Origin: a virus
Length of the DNA stretch: 39,655 nt
IMG/VR virus record: IMGVR_UViG_3300008116_000284
Span: 1 to 39,655 of that record
Reading direction: 5' to 3' (one strand)
The notes under the pieces are model-generated. The model had not been told where the DNA came from, searched no databases, and worked only from the letters and a program-made list of their open reading frames with translations. This document shows positions 29,075 to 36,751 of the stretch, in pieces (position 1 is the stretch's first letter; each line of letters begins with the position of its first letter). The position numbers were made by a program, and so were the translations under genes.

Positions 29075-30157
29075 ATGGCTACTGGAGTCACCGATTTCAG
29101 TTTCGGGTTCACCGACTCTCCTGGGTTTCGAGAGTTTGAGGAAGTACCGAATTACACGTACCGCAAGGTCGTCTATTTCGCTTCTCCTTATAAGACGACG
29201 CAAGGTTTCTATCGCGGTCTAGTCGTCGTTGACCGTACTGCTTCAGCAGCAGGTACAGGGTCGTCAACTGCGCAACGTCTAGTTCTATCGCTGCGTACTG
29301 CGACAGGTTCAGGGTCAGGTGCATCATCGACTACTACGGTGCTGGTTGCCAAGCGCACGGCACTCGCCGCTGGTACGGGTACGCAGACTGCTGAGGGTGA
29401 GCGTGTCGTCCCACGCTCGGCTACTGCGAGTGGTCAAGGAACTACGGGTAGTGGTGCTGTCGGGTTGCATATCGCGCCACGTACAGCCACAGCCGCAGGC
29501 ACAGGGGCTTCTAGCGCGTCTGGCGTGGTCACCCGCGCCTTCACCGCATCTGGCTCAGGTACGGGCACCCAGACCGCCACAGGGCTTCGTATCGTGCCAC
29601 GCACCGCCACAGCCGCAGGCACAGGCACCCAGACGGCTGCAGGTGCGGTTACCCGTGCACGCATGGCAACCGCCTCGGGGACAGGTGCATCGAGCGTCAG
29701 CCAACTGCACATCGCACCACGCACCGCTACAGGCACCGGTGCAGGCGATTCGCTGGTCGCCAAACTCATTACCCGTTTCCGTACCGCCACAGCATCAGGT
29801 ACGGGTGGCAGGGAGATTGTGTCTGCTCGTGTCGCACAACGCACCGCCACAGCTTCAGGCACCAGCAGCCAATCCACCACCACAGTCAAACTGCTGCTGT
29901 TCCGCCCACCCGCAACCACCGAGATTGCGCCAGCGGATCGCCACGACATGTCGATTGCGGGCCGCCTGTTCCGTTACGCCGAACCCACCTATGCCGGTAG
30001 CAACGTCTACAAACTGACTGATGGCTCCTACACGACGGTGGAGCAGAGGGACTATTCGTTGATTGCCAAGATTTATTACGGCGGCTCCCAGAACTTTGTG
30101 ACCGCCGAGGAGAAAGCCGACCTGATTGCGGCAGGCTATGGTGATTACGTCTCGTGA
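29075..30157 (+). CDS. Virion protein with eleven ~20-residue RTATAxGTG repeats
   Basis: 360 residues. Residues 1-47 unique (VTDFSFGFTDSPGFRE). About residues 48-275 form some eleven copies of a roughly 20-residue repeat, consensus x-x-x-x-R-T-A-T-A-x-G-T-G-x-x-x-x-x-x-G, probably a beta-rich fibrous or helical repeat. The C-terminal domain (276-360, FRPPATTEIAP... AGYGDYVS) is paralogous to the whole next gene. Location after the capsid and before tail genes suggests a head decoration or fibre. The GTGA overlap couples it to 30154. Confidence 0.7.
   Translation: MATGVTDFSFGFTDSPGFREFEEVPNYTYRKVVYFASPYKTTQGFYRGLVVVDRTASAAGTGSSTAQRLVLSLRTATGSGSGASSTTTVLVAKRTALAAGTGTQTAEGERVVPRSATASGQGTTGSGAVGLHIAPRTATAAGTGASSASGVVTRAFTASGSGTGTQTATGLRIVPRTATAAGTGTQTAAGAVTRARMATASGTGASSVSQLHIAPRTATGTGAGDSLVAKLITRFRTATASGTGGREIVSARVAQRTATASGTSSQSTTTVKLLLFRPPATTEIAPADRHDMSIAGRLFRYAEPTYAGSNVYKLTDGSYTTVEQRDYSLIAKIYYGGSQNFVTAEEKADLIAAGYGDYVS
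29216..29899 (+). repeat. Coding repeat array, ~60-bp unit
   Basis: About eleven degenerate copies of a 54-66-base unit encode RTATAxGTG repeats. Several share near-identical DNA (CGCACCGCCACAGCCGCAGG type), so recombination between units could change repeat number. Confidence 0.6.
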
Positions 30158-30438
30158 GCATCTTTAGACCACCAACCGACGACTTCCTAGTGTTGGGTAT
30201 CCCACCCAAGGAGTTCGATTCCCAGGAGGTACGACTGGCGTATTCGCTGTTCCGTCACTTTGATGCCGAACCTCGCGGTAGGAATGTGTTCCTACTCACC
30301 AACGGCACCTACACGGAGAACGAACCGAATGAGATTGCGACGATTGCCAAGGTGTATTGGGGTGGGACGGATAACGAAGTGTCGGCTGATGAGGTTGCTA
30401 GTCTTACTGCGGCAGGTTACGGCGCATACATTTCGTAG
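30154..30438 (+). CDS. Paralogue of the repeat protein's C-terminal domain
   Basis: 94 residues from GTG (GTGA overlap). The protein starts FRPPTDDFLV and matches residues 276-360 of the preceding gene: both have a DAEP/YAEP, NVF/VYKLT-GSYT, IAKIYYGG/IAKVYWGG, and AAGYG(D/A)Y(V/I)S ending. So one domain occurs both fused and free, suggesting tandem duplication, or a free subunit that caps the repeat protein. Common in actinophage virions; role unknown. Confidence 0.7.
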   Translation: MSIFRPPTDDFLVLGIPPKEFDSQEVRLAYSLFRHFDAEPRGRNVFLLTNGTYTENEPNEIATIAKVYWGGTDNEVSADEVASLTAAGYGAYIS

Positions 30439-30444
30439 GGGAAA

Positions 30445-30678
30445 ATGAAACACGCAGAAACACACCCAACACTTGACGTTGAAGGCTGTTTTGCTTGCCG
30501 TATCAGCCATGTGCGCATGTCCGGTGTTGCGATGCCGACACGCCACAACGTCCAACATTTGAACACCAAAGAGAAACAGCTTGACAAAGACTTGGATGCC
30601 TACAAACGCATCCGTAAAACGGGTGGGCAACCAACGAAGATTGACGGGTCAGCCAAACTAGAGAAGATCGCGGATTGA
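30445..30678 (+). CDS. Small zinc-motif protein
   Basis: 77 residues after GGGGAAA. Contains GCFACRISHVRMSG, one C-x2-C pair with a nearby His and HNVQHL, that could bind zinc. The second half is basic (KEKQLDKDLDAYKRIRKTGG). Such small proteins commonly sit between structural genes and glycosyltransferases in actinophages. Stop overlaps the next TTG start (TTGA). Function unknown. Confidence 0.6.
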   Translation: MKHAETHPTLDVEGCFACRISHVRMSGVAMPTRHNVQHLNTKEKQLDKDLDAYKRIRKTGGQPTKIDGSAKLEKIAD

Positions 30679-31778
30679 ATCACCAATCTTGGTTGGGGTA
30701 TCCGCACCCGCGTTACGGGTACGGTGCGATGTTCAAAGGGTTCATGGACCATGTGCCCAAGGATGTGACGTTGCACGAACATGCGAGCGTCATGGTGAAC
30801 ATGATGCAGCCATACCAAATCAAAACGTTCTACAAGAACCAGTGGCGAGCCTGTTTTACGATGTGGGAATCCACCCAACTCAACCAACGGTTCATTGACT
30901 GGATGAACGTCTACGACCAAATCATCGTCCCTTGCGACCATAACGTTGAGTTGTTTTCTCGGCATCACAAGAATGTGCATAAGGTTCCGTTGGGTGTGGA
31001 CACGAAGATTTGGAAACCTAAACAGCGACCAGCGAACCCGAGGTTCAGGTTTCATGCTGGCGGGTCACAGTGGTTGCGTAAAGGGTTGGACATCGTGTTG
31101 GAGGCGTTCAAGTTGGCGGACATTGACGCCGAACTCCACCTCAAACCCAACCCTGAAGCACACGGCGTACCTGACCTCAAGTTGCCGAACAACGTCTTTA
31201 TGCACCGAGGCTGGTTCACCGACCAAGAAACCATCGGCTACTTCCATCAAGCCGACTGCTACATCGCCGTCACAAGAGGCGAGGGTTTCGGGTTGATGCC
31301 GTTGCAGGCGATGGCGTGCGGTATCCCAACGATTCTCAATGACTCCTCGGGACAGAAAGGTTTCGCTCATCTCGCCCCATTCGTTCTGGGCCACAAGCCG
31401 TCACCGTCGATCTATGGTGGCGACTGGGATGAAACCGACCCACGAGAGTTGGCGGAGGCGATGCGCGAAATGTACGCCAACCACGACACCCATCTGGCGT
31501 GGGCGAAAGCCAAACTGCCCGAGGTTCGCAAATGGTCCTGGACATCGGCTGCCAGACAGCTCGCAGACACCCTCCCCGCAGGCACCCTGCTCACCGACCC
31601 CACAACCGAAACGGCTACCCTCTGGCATAACGTCACCTTGAAACGCAGCCTCCAATGCGACATCGCCGGCAAGACCTACAGGTTTGTGAGAGGGGAGCCA
31701 TTGCGGGTACCTGAAGGGGTGCTTGACGTGCTGCTCGCATCAGGTTATGTTGATGCATATACAGTGGAGGTACGATGA
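30675..31778 (+). CDS. GT4-like glycosyltransferase with extra C-terminal domain
   Basis: 367 residues from TTG at 30675. GT-B features: VPLGVDTKIWKP (about 104-115), FHAGGSQWLRKGLDIVLEAF (126-145), and the donor-site loop EGFGLMPLQA (203-212). The usual EX7E motif has its second glutamate replaced by glutamine (Q211). After about residue 310 a 50-residue domain (TLWHNVTLKRSLQ... ASGYVDAYTVEVR) is added, unlike ordinary GT4 enzymes. Phage glycosyltransferases modify DNA, virion proteins or host glycans; position among tail genes favours virion decoration. The substrate is unknown. Confidence 0.82.
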   Translation: MNHQSWLGYPHPRYGYGAMFKGFMDHVPKDVTLHEHASVMVNMMQPYQIKTFYKNQWRACFTMWESTQLNQRFIDWMNVYDQIIVPCDHNVELFSRHHKNVHKVPLGVDTKIWKPKQRPANPRFRFHAGGSQWLRKGLDIVLEAFKLADIDAELHLKPNPEAHGVPDLKLPNNVFMHRGWFTDQETIGYFHQADCYIAVTRGEGFGLMPLQAMACGIPTILNDSSGQKGFAHLAPFVLGHKPSPSIYGGDWDETDPRELAEAMREMYANHDTHLAWAKAKLPEVRKWSWTSAARQLADTLPAGTLLTDPTTETATLWHNVTLKRSLQCDIAGKTYRFVRGEPLRVPEGVLDVLLASGYVDAYTVEVR

Positions 31779-31915
31779 AAAAGACCAAGGTACAAAAAGT
31801 TATGGGCGAATATAAGCGTGGAACGCTGAAGTCGTCATCAGGCAAAAAGGTAACCAAGCGCAAGCAGGCTGTTGCCATCGCATTGTCGGAGGCTCGCCGT
31901 GCAAAGAAAAAGTAA
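31775..31915 (+). CDS. DUF6496-like micro-protein, very basic
   Basis: 46 residues (MKKTKVQKVMGEYKRGTLKS...) overlapping the glycosyltransferase stop (ATGA). Fits the small basic DUF6496 pattern (K-V-M-x-E-(F/Y)-K-x-G-x-L...S-G-K-K-V...QA-AIALSEAR). Highly Lys/Arg-rich. First of six tiny overlapping basic genes. Function of the family is unknown; nucleic-acid binding is plausible. Confidence 0.7.
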   Translation: MKKTKVQKVMGEYKRGTLKSSSGKKVTKRKQAVAIALSEARRAKKK

Positions 31916-32060
31916 AAAGGCGTTCTGGGACAAAAAGAACCCGAACAAGAAATCTAAGCCGTTGAGTCCGAAGCAGAAGTCTGCTGCGAAGCGACGTGCC
32001 GCTGATGCGGGTCGCCCGTATCCGAATCTTGTTGACAACGCGTGGGCAAAACGTCAATGA
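31899..32060 (+). CDS. Basic micro-protein
   Basis: 53 residues from GTG at 31899 (CGGAGG at 31887-31892, spacing 6), chosen over the TTG at 31872. Overlaps the previous gene by 17 bases. Sequence MQRKSKKAFWDKKNPNKKSK then SPKQKSAAKRRAADAG and the end PYPNLVDNAWAKRQ, which recurs in other phages. Very basic first half. Unknown role. Confidence 0.6.
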   Translation: MQRKSKKAFWDKKNPNKKSKPLSPKQKSAAKRRAADAGRPYPNLVDNAWAKRQ

Positions 32061-32185
32061 AACGTCTTTCTGCTGCACAGAAGTATGCGCAACTCAAAAA
32101 GCAAACCGAGGGCGCTGGCATGACAGTCCGTGAAAAGGCGGGCAAGATTGTGGTGTCGCGTCGAAAGAAGAAGAAGCGTGGCTAA
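32057..32185 (+). CDS. Basic micro-protein
   Basis: 42 residues, ATGA overlap with the preceding stop. MKRLSAAQKYAQLKKQTEG... VVSRRKKKKRG; 15 of 42 residues are Lys or Arg. No family recognised. The C-terminal KKKK tract points to nucleic-acid or phosphate binding. Confidence 0.6.
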   Translation: MKRLSAAQKYAQLKKQTEGAGMTVREKAGKIVVSRRKKKKRG

Positions 32186-32438
32186 GACTCCGGCGTGGCA
32201 ACGCAAAGAAGGCAAAGACCCGAAGGGTGGTTTGAACGCTAAGGGTCGTGCGTCTGCTAAGCGTCAGGGTATGAATCTGAAGCCGCCTGTGTCGGCTGCT
32301 CAGGCGAAACGGTCACCGAAAGCTGCTGCTCGACGCCGATCCTTTTGTGCCCGCATGGGTGGGATGCCTGGTCCGATGAAGGACAGCAAAGGTCGTCCGA
32401 CGCGTAAGGCTTTGGCTTTGCGTAAATGGGACTGCTAG
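32178..32438 (+). CDS. DUF6321-like basic protein
   Basis: 86 residues from GTG at 32178, overlapping the previous gene by 8 bases. The pattern AWQRKEGKDPKGGLNAKGRAS, RSFCARMGGMPGPM and a KWDC ending matches a small family found in marine phages. Strongly basic, single Cys pair (C63, C86 region) could link subunits or bind metal. Structural role unknown. Confidence 0.7.
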   Translation: MAKTPAWQRKEGKDPKGGLNAKGRASAKRQGMNLKPPVSAAQAKRSPKAAARRRSFCARMGGMPGPMKDSKGRPTRKALALRKWDC

Positions 32439-32460
32439 GATTCCTCGGGAGGTAACACCC

Positions 32461-32577
32461 ATGAGCAAGTACAAGTCCAAGGCCGCCAAGATGCGTCACG
32501 AGAAGTCTGAGTCCAAGAAGGAACAGATGATGGAGTACGGCAAGATGAAGCGCGGCAAGAAGGGCAAGCGTAAGTAA
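32461..32577 (+). CDS. Lysine-rich micro-protein
   Basis: 38 residues (MSKYKSKAAKMRHEKSESKK...), 16 of them Lys or Arg. A strong GGGAGG ribosome-binding sequence precedes the ATG, the only gene of this group with a free leader (22 bases). The TAA overlaps the next ATG (TAATG). Size and charge resemble protamine-like DNA-condensing peptides; this is inference only. Confidence 0.6.
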   Translation: MSKYKSKAAKMRHEKSESKKEQMMEYGKMKRGKKGKRK

Positions 32578-32735
32578 TGCCTCTCCCAAAGAACAAGAAG
32601 TCTTCCGTGAAGGGCGCTCCCGCTAAGGAGTATCGTCCTGCACCGAAAGCGAAGAAGGGTAAGCGTACTCGTAAGTCGTCTGCTAAAGCACAAGCAGGTT
32701 CGTTCCCAGGGTACGGTACCTACGGAGTAAGATGA
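32577..32735 (+). CDS. Basic micro-protein
   Basis: 52 residues (MPLPKNKKSSVKGAPAKEY...). TAATG overlap at the start and ATGA overlap with the adaptor gene at the end. Lys-rich first three quarters (PKAKKGKRTRKSSAK), then GSFPGYGTYGVR. Last of the six-gene basic cluster. Unknown role. Confidence 0.6.
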   Translation: MPLPKNKKSSVKGAPAKEYRPAPKAKKGKRTRKSSAKAQAGSFPGYGTYGVR

Positions 32736-33616
32736 CGACAGTTGCGACGGTCCTGAACAGGGCTTCGCGGCAGATGTTGGCAGGGGTCGTTGAAGAACGC
32801 AACAAGTTGGCTGCAAGTCTCACGAGTGGTGACACGAGTGTTGTCACTTCTTACGATGTTGGCGGCCTTCGTACTGGTTCTGTATTCGAGGTCGGATCAG
32901 AACTTTTCTATGTTTGGGATTCGAACCCTGCGACGAAAACACTTACGGTCGAACGCGGTTATGCAGGCACGACTGCGACATCCCACGCTTCGGGAGCGAT
33001 AGTAACGCTCAGCCCACGGTTCCCTCGGGCACAGATGTTGGATGCGTTGAACGCAGACCTTGATGATTTGTCTTCTACGGCGAACGGTTTGTTTCGTGTG
33101 GTGAGCGTCGATTTGACGTACAACGGTTCGGATCGCCAAATCAACATTACTGGGTCGGGAACGATTTTGGAGTTGTTGGATGTCCGTCTGCGTTATTTGG
33201 CTGACGACCATCCCGTGTTGAGTTACGTGCGTTTGCAGACTGGTTTGCCGACCTCCGATTTTGCGTCAGGGAACACGCTCGTGTTTGATGAGCCGGTGAT
33301 GGCTGGCACGGTACGTGTGCGCTACAAAGCTCCTTTCACTCGTGCCAGTTCAGAGTCGTCGGATTTGACGACTGATTGTTTCTTGCCTGCGACGTGTGAC
33401 GACATTGTGGAGATGGGTGTTGTGATGCGTTTGATGGCTGGCCGTGAAATCAAACGGAACTTTATTGAGTCGCAGGGGGATACTCGTCGCCCTGATGAGG
33501 TGCAGGCTGGTGCGGTTGCGAACTCGATTGCGAACATTCAACGGTTGCGTCGTGAGCGTGTTATCGCTGAGGCTGGGCGTTTGAAGGCGCAGTACCCAAT
33601 CAAGTTTAGGAAGTAG
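32732..33616 (+). CDS. Probable head-tail adaptor protein
   Basis: 294 residues. The N-terminal 90 residues include a small beta domain common in phage tail proteins (GGLRTGSVFEVG, TVERGYAGTTATSHASGAIV). The middle is beta-rich (NGSDRQINITGSG). The C-terminal helices (DIVEMGVVMRLMAGREIKRN, RRPDEVQAGAVANSIANIQR) are typical of connector/adaptor proteins that plug the portal. The next gene looks like a tail nozzle, matching portal, adaptor, nozzle order of short-tailed phages. Assigned by pattern, not a named family. Confidence 0.65.
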   Translation: MTTVATVLNRASRQMLAGVVEERNKLAASLTSGDTSVVTSYDVGGLRTGSVFEVGSELFYVWDSNPATKTLTVERGYAGTTATSHASGAIVTLSPRFPRAQMLDALNADLDDLSSTANGLFRVVSVDLTYNGSDRQINITGSGTILELLDVRLRYLADDHPVLSYVRLQTGLPTSDFASGNTLVFDEPVMAGTVRVRYKAPFTRASSESSDLTTDCFLPATCDDIVEMGVVMRLMAGREIKRNFIESQGDTRRPDEVQAGAVANSIANIQRLRRERVIAEAGRLKAQYPIKFRK

Positions 33617-33619
33617 CCG

Positions 33620-35473
33620 ATGGCTACGCTGACGCGTTTCAAAGACGCTTTCAAACCTGCGTCAAGTTTCTACACCGGTACGGGTGCGACACAGCTCGTT
33701 CCTGATGTGTTCCCTATTGCGATCAACGGTCGCCCGTACATGTTGGATATGAAGGCGAATGAGTTTAGTCGCCAGTTTGATGCGCGTGTTCGTGATTCGG
33801 TTGACCAGTCAACGGAACCTGGCGAGTCGGCGTTGAACCCGCAGGGGTTGTGGCGTCGTTCGCAGTCATCGTGGCATTACGGTGCAGGGCAACAGTATTC
33901 GGATACGGCTGACGCTGAGGCGTACAGGTTCTATACAAGCAAGGGTGTGGACCCGTGGACGAAGGGCAGGCTTAGCCTGTTGAAGGATACGACGAACGTG
34001 TACCCAACTTCGAATACGAATCTGTATGCGGTGACTGCTGATGGTCGCCTCTATGGAACTGACGGACAGACCGTTAGATACACCAGTGATTTCGTGACGG
34101 TCACAACGGTGACAGGTACCCAGGCATCAAACTTGTATTCGATTACGTCTGACGGCTACAACGTGTTCTACTCGTACGCCAACGGCGACATCGACCAGAC
34201 GAACGCTGGCATCTCTACTTCGTCGGCGTACATCACTGGTATTGAGGCTGGCGTGTTGTCGTATGTGCGAGGCCGTCTCATGGTCGCTGGGCAGGGTACC
34301 GATAAGCGCAAGATTTGGAACATCACCACCGCGGCAGGTTCATCAGCGAACAACCCGACTGCGCTCTACACGCATCCGAACACGAACTGGACGTGGGTCG
34401 GTTTTGCTGCTGGACAAACCCACATCTATGCCGCAGGCTACGCAGGCAATACGAGCATTATCTACAAGACGCAAATCCAAGCCGATGGCACAGCACTTGC
34501 CATCCCAACCGCAGCCGCCGAACTGCCCCTTGGAGAAATCGTCCAATCCATCTACGGCTACCTCGGCTACGTCATCATTGGTACGACCACAGGATTCCGT
34601 TTCTGCTCCACAGACACCGACGGCAACCTCACCGTCGGACCACTCGTACAAACAGGTGCAGCAGTCGGAGCGATGGCAGGCATCGGTCAATACGTCTACT
34701 TCTCATGGTCCAACTTTGACTCAACCTCCACAGGCATCGGACGCATGGACATCTCCGTATTCATCTCCCCAAACCAGCCGGCATACGCAACCGATTTGAT
34801 GGCTACCGCACAAGGTACGGTGCAGTCAATCCACGAGTTCCAAAACAAGCCACTCTTCACCGTCTCAGGTGTCGGCGTGTTCACACCCCACGCCACCAAC
34901 CTGGTCGCCTCCGGCTATCTACGATCAGGTATCTACCGTTGGGGTGTACCGGACGCCAAGTTCATCCCCAAACTCGACTTGCGTTGCTTGCCGTTGAAAG
35001 GTTCGGTCACCATGTCGGTGGCATCAGACGGCGGAGACTTCTTTGACTTCGCCACCCTGACTACGGCGAATGTGAAGGAAAAGACGTTTGACGGGTTGGA
35101 AGACAAGGTGTTCGAAGCCGAAATCAAAGTGACCCTCAACCGTGACGCCGTAACCAGCACCGGTCCAACCCTTACCCGTTGGATGGCTCGCGCCTATGCC
35201 GCCCCGCTACGATCCCAAATCTTCTCCGTGCCCCTCATCATGCACCACAAGCTGTCTATCAACGGACGGGAATACTGGCAGGATGTGGACCGTGAACTCG
35301 GCTATTTGCGTGACTTGGTGGAGAACCCTCGGGTGGTGACCTATCAGGAGAACGAAGAGACGTTTGCGGTGGTGGTTGAGAATGTGCAGATGCGGATAGC
35401 CCAGTTGGTGAACGCCCATCGGACGAACGATTTTGAGGGGACGGCTATTGTGGTTATGCGTAGTGTAAGATGA
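33620..35473 (+). CDS. Candidate tail nozzle, beta-propeller-like
   Basis: 617 residues. Starts ATLTRFKDAFKPASSFYTG and contains many beta repeats of the type NLYAVTADGRLYGTDGQTV, NLYSITSDGYNVFYSYANGD, HIYAAGYAGNTSIIYKTQI and GYLGYVIIGTTTGFRFCST, a propeller-like set. The C-terminal part (DFATLTTANVKEKTFDGLED onwards) is a separate beta domain. Short-tailed phage nozzles carry such propellers. No tape measure was seen, supporting a podovirus. The last 200 bases use a different codon style. Function is inferred. Confidence 0.65.
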   Translation: MATLTRFKDAFKPASSFYTGTGATQLVPDVFPIAINGRPYMLDMKANEFSRQFDARVRDSVDQSTEPGESALNPQGLWRRSQSSWHYGAGQQYSDTADAEAYRFYTSKGVDPWTKGRLSLLKDTTNVYPTSNTNLYAVTADGRLYGTDGQTVRYTSDFVTVTTVTGTQASNLYSITSDGYNVFYSYANGDIDQTNAGISTSSAYITGIEAGVLSYVRGRLMVAGQGTDKRKIWNITTAAGSSANNPTALYTHPNTNWTWVGFAAGQTHIYAAGYAGNTSIIYKTQIQADGTALAIPTAAAELPLGEIVQSIYGYLGYVIIGTTTGFRFCSTDTDGNLTVGPLVQTGAAVGAMAGIGQYVYFSWSNFDSTSTGIGRMDISVFISPNQPAYATDLMATAQGTVQSIHEFQNKPLFTVSGVGVFTPHATNLVASGYLRSGIYRWGVPDAKFIPKLDLRCLPLKGSVTMSVASDGGDFFDFATLTTANVKEKTFDGLEDKVFEAEIKVTLNRDAVTSTGPTLTRWMARAYAAPLRSQIFSVPLIMHHKLSINGREYWQDVDRELGYLRDLVENPRVVTYQENEETFAVVVENVQMRIAQLVNAHRTNDFEGTAIVVMRSVR

Positions 35474-35480
35474 TGAGCCG

Positions 35481-36038
35481 ATGGCAGCAGTAACTCGTAG
35501 ACAGTACAAGGGCGCAGCGGCGCAGACGACGATCACGAACGCTTTGGCGTCTGGTGACACGTCGGCTACGTTGGCGGCGACGACTGGTTGGCCTTCAACG
35601 GCTGGTGTTCCGTTCTTTGTTGTTATTAGTCCTGGGACTGCTTCTGAGGAGAAGTGTCGAGCCACGATTTCTGGTTCTGTGTTGACGTTGACTCGCGCAC
35701 AGGACGATACGACTGCTCAGACTCATGCGTCGGGTGCGACAATCTATCCGGTGTTCACGGCGGATGATGCGGATGAGGCGAATCAGTTCACCTCAACGAT
35801 GACGGCTCGTGGTGATTTGTTGACGATGAACTCGTCGGTGGACCCGACGCGTTTGGCTCTTGGCGCCAAGGGTGGCGTGTTGGCGTCGAACGGTTCTGAT
35901 CCTGCGTGGTTGGCTGTTGGTGCGAATAATACTGTGTTGACGGCTGATTCGGCTGAGGTGACTGGGTTGAAGTGGGCGACGGCTCTTTCTTCTGGTGAGG
36001 ATGACCAGATTGTTTTAGCAGTTCAGGTGTATAGTTAG
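35481..36038 (+). CDS. Tail fibre-like protein
   Basis: 185 residues. An N-terminal beta region (TTITNALASGDTSATLAATTGWP, typical tail surface motif) and a C-terminal repeat RGDLLTMNSSVDPTRLALGAKGG, LASNGSDPAWLAVGANNTVLTAD, as seen in phage tail-fibre connectors. This is the first of the distal fibre genes. G/T-ending codons predominate. Receptor binding is likely elsewhere; this may be the linker or base. Confidence 0.65.
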   Translation: MAAVTRRQYKGAAAQTTITNALASGDTSATLAATTGWPSTAGVPFFVVISPGTASEEKCRATISGSVLTLTRAQDDTTAQTHASGATIYPVFTADDADEANQFTSTMTARGDLLTMNSSVDPTRLALGAKGGVLASNGSDPAWLAVGANNTVLTADSAEVTGLKWATALSSGEDDQIVLAVQVYS

Positions 36039-36046
36039 GAGTCATT

Positions 36047-36415
36047 ATGGCAACGTATAGCAAATTGGCTTTGCAGCCTGCAGGTACTACTGGTACTGGA
36101 TTGGGTATCAAGGTTGCTGCGACGAGCGGCACTGGTACTGCGATTCATACTGCGTCGTCTACTGCTGCAACGATTGACGAAATCTGGTTGTATGCGGTGA
36201 ACACTTCTGCTTCGTCGGTGAAGTTGACTGTTCAGTGGGGTGGTACGACTGCTGTTGACAACGAGATCGAGCTGACGGTGTTGCCGGAGGCTGGTCTTGT
36301 GACGGTTGTTCCTGGTTTGTTGTTGCAGGGTAATGCGACTGCTCGTGTTGTGCGTGCGTTTGCTGGTACTGCTGATGTTGTTGTGCTGTACGGTTTTGTG
36401 AACCGTATCGCTTAG
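36047..36415 (+). CDS. Small beta-rich virion protein
   Basis: 122 residues (MATYSKLALQPAGTTGTGLG). Beta-strand pattern and SSTAATIDEIWLYAVNTSASSVKLTVQWGG suggest a small decorating or fibre-linked domain. It lies between the fibre base and the glycine-rich modules. No family recognised; a virion role is inferred from neighbours. Confidence 0.6.
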   Translation: MATYSKLALQPAGTTGTGLGIKVAATSGTGTAIHTASSTAATIDEIWLYAVNTSASSVKLTVQWGGTTAVDNEIELTVLPEAGLVTVVPGLLLQGNATARVVRAFAGTADVVVLYGFVNRIA

Positions 36416-36424
36416 GGGTAGCGG

Positions 36425-36751
36425 ATGGGCACGGCTCGCCGTCAACTTGGGTATGTGTCGTCGCAGTCGTCTCAGGTTGTGCCGACGATGGCTTTCCTGA
36501 GTGTTGAATATTTGCTTGTCGGCGGCGGTGCAGGCGCTGGCACTGGTGCAACGTCAGTTGACGGTGGCGGTGGCGGTGGCGCTGGCGGCTTTGTAACAGG
36601 CACAGGCATCATCGGCAAGACCACCTACACAGTCAAGGTTGGTGCTGGCGGAGCGAGTCAAGGTTGGTGCTGGCGGAGCGTCATACCTTTCAGGCAGTGC
36701 TTCCGCCTTTCTAAATGGCGCCAACGGTGGTGGTGCTGGAGGCAGTCGTGA
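36425..36751 (+). CDS. Glycine-rich fibre gene 1, N-terminal part (frameshifted)
   Basis: 108 residues in the present reading: LGYVSSQSSQVVPTMAFLSVEYLLVGGGAGAG ... TYTVKVGAGGAS, then a nonsense tail (QGWCWRSVIPFRQCF) ending at 36751. The break is caused by a 25-bp tandem duplication (36631-36680). Removing one copy restores a 276-residue gene with the next entry. The intact paralogue at 37513 shows the expected form. Gly_rich_2-type fibre domains (VVGGGGGGGSG, YTVTVGAGG) are known from phage tail tips. Confidence 0.65.
   Translation: MGTARRQLGYVSSQSSQVVPTMAFLSVEYLLVGGGAGAGTGATSVDGGGGGGAGGFVTGTGIIGKTTYTVKVGAGGASQGWCWRSVIPFRQCFRLSKWRQRWWCWRQS
36631..36680 (+). repeat. Perfect 25-bp tandem duplication inside the fibre gene
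   Basis: AGTCAAGGTTGGTGCTGGCG plus GAGCG occurs twice back to back (36631-36655 and 36656-36680). Twenty-five is not a multiple of three, so the second copy shifts the frame. It could be an assembly error, a fixed mutation or an expansion that switches fibre expression. Confidence 0.9.
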
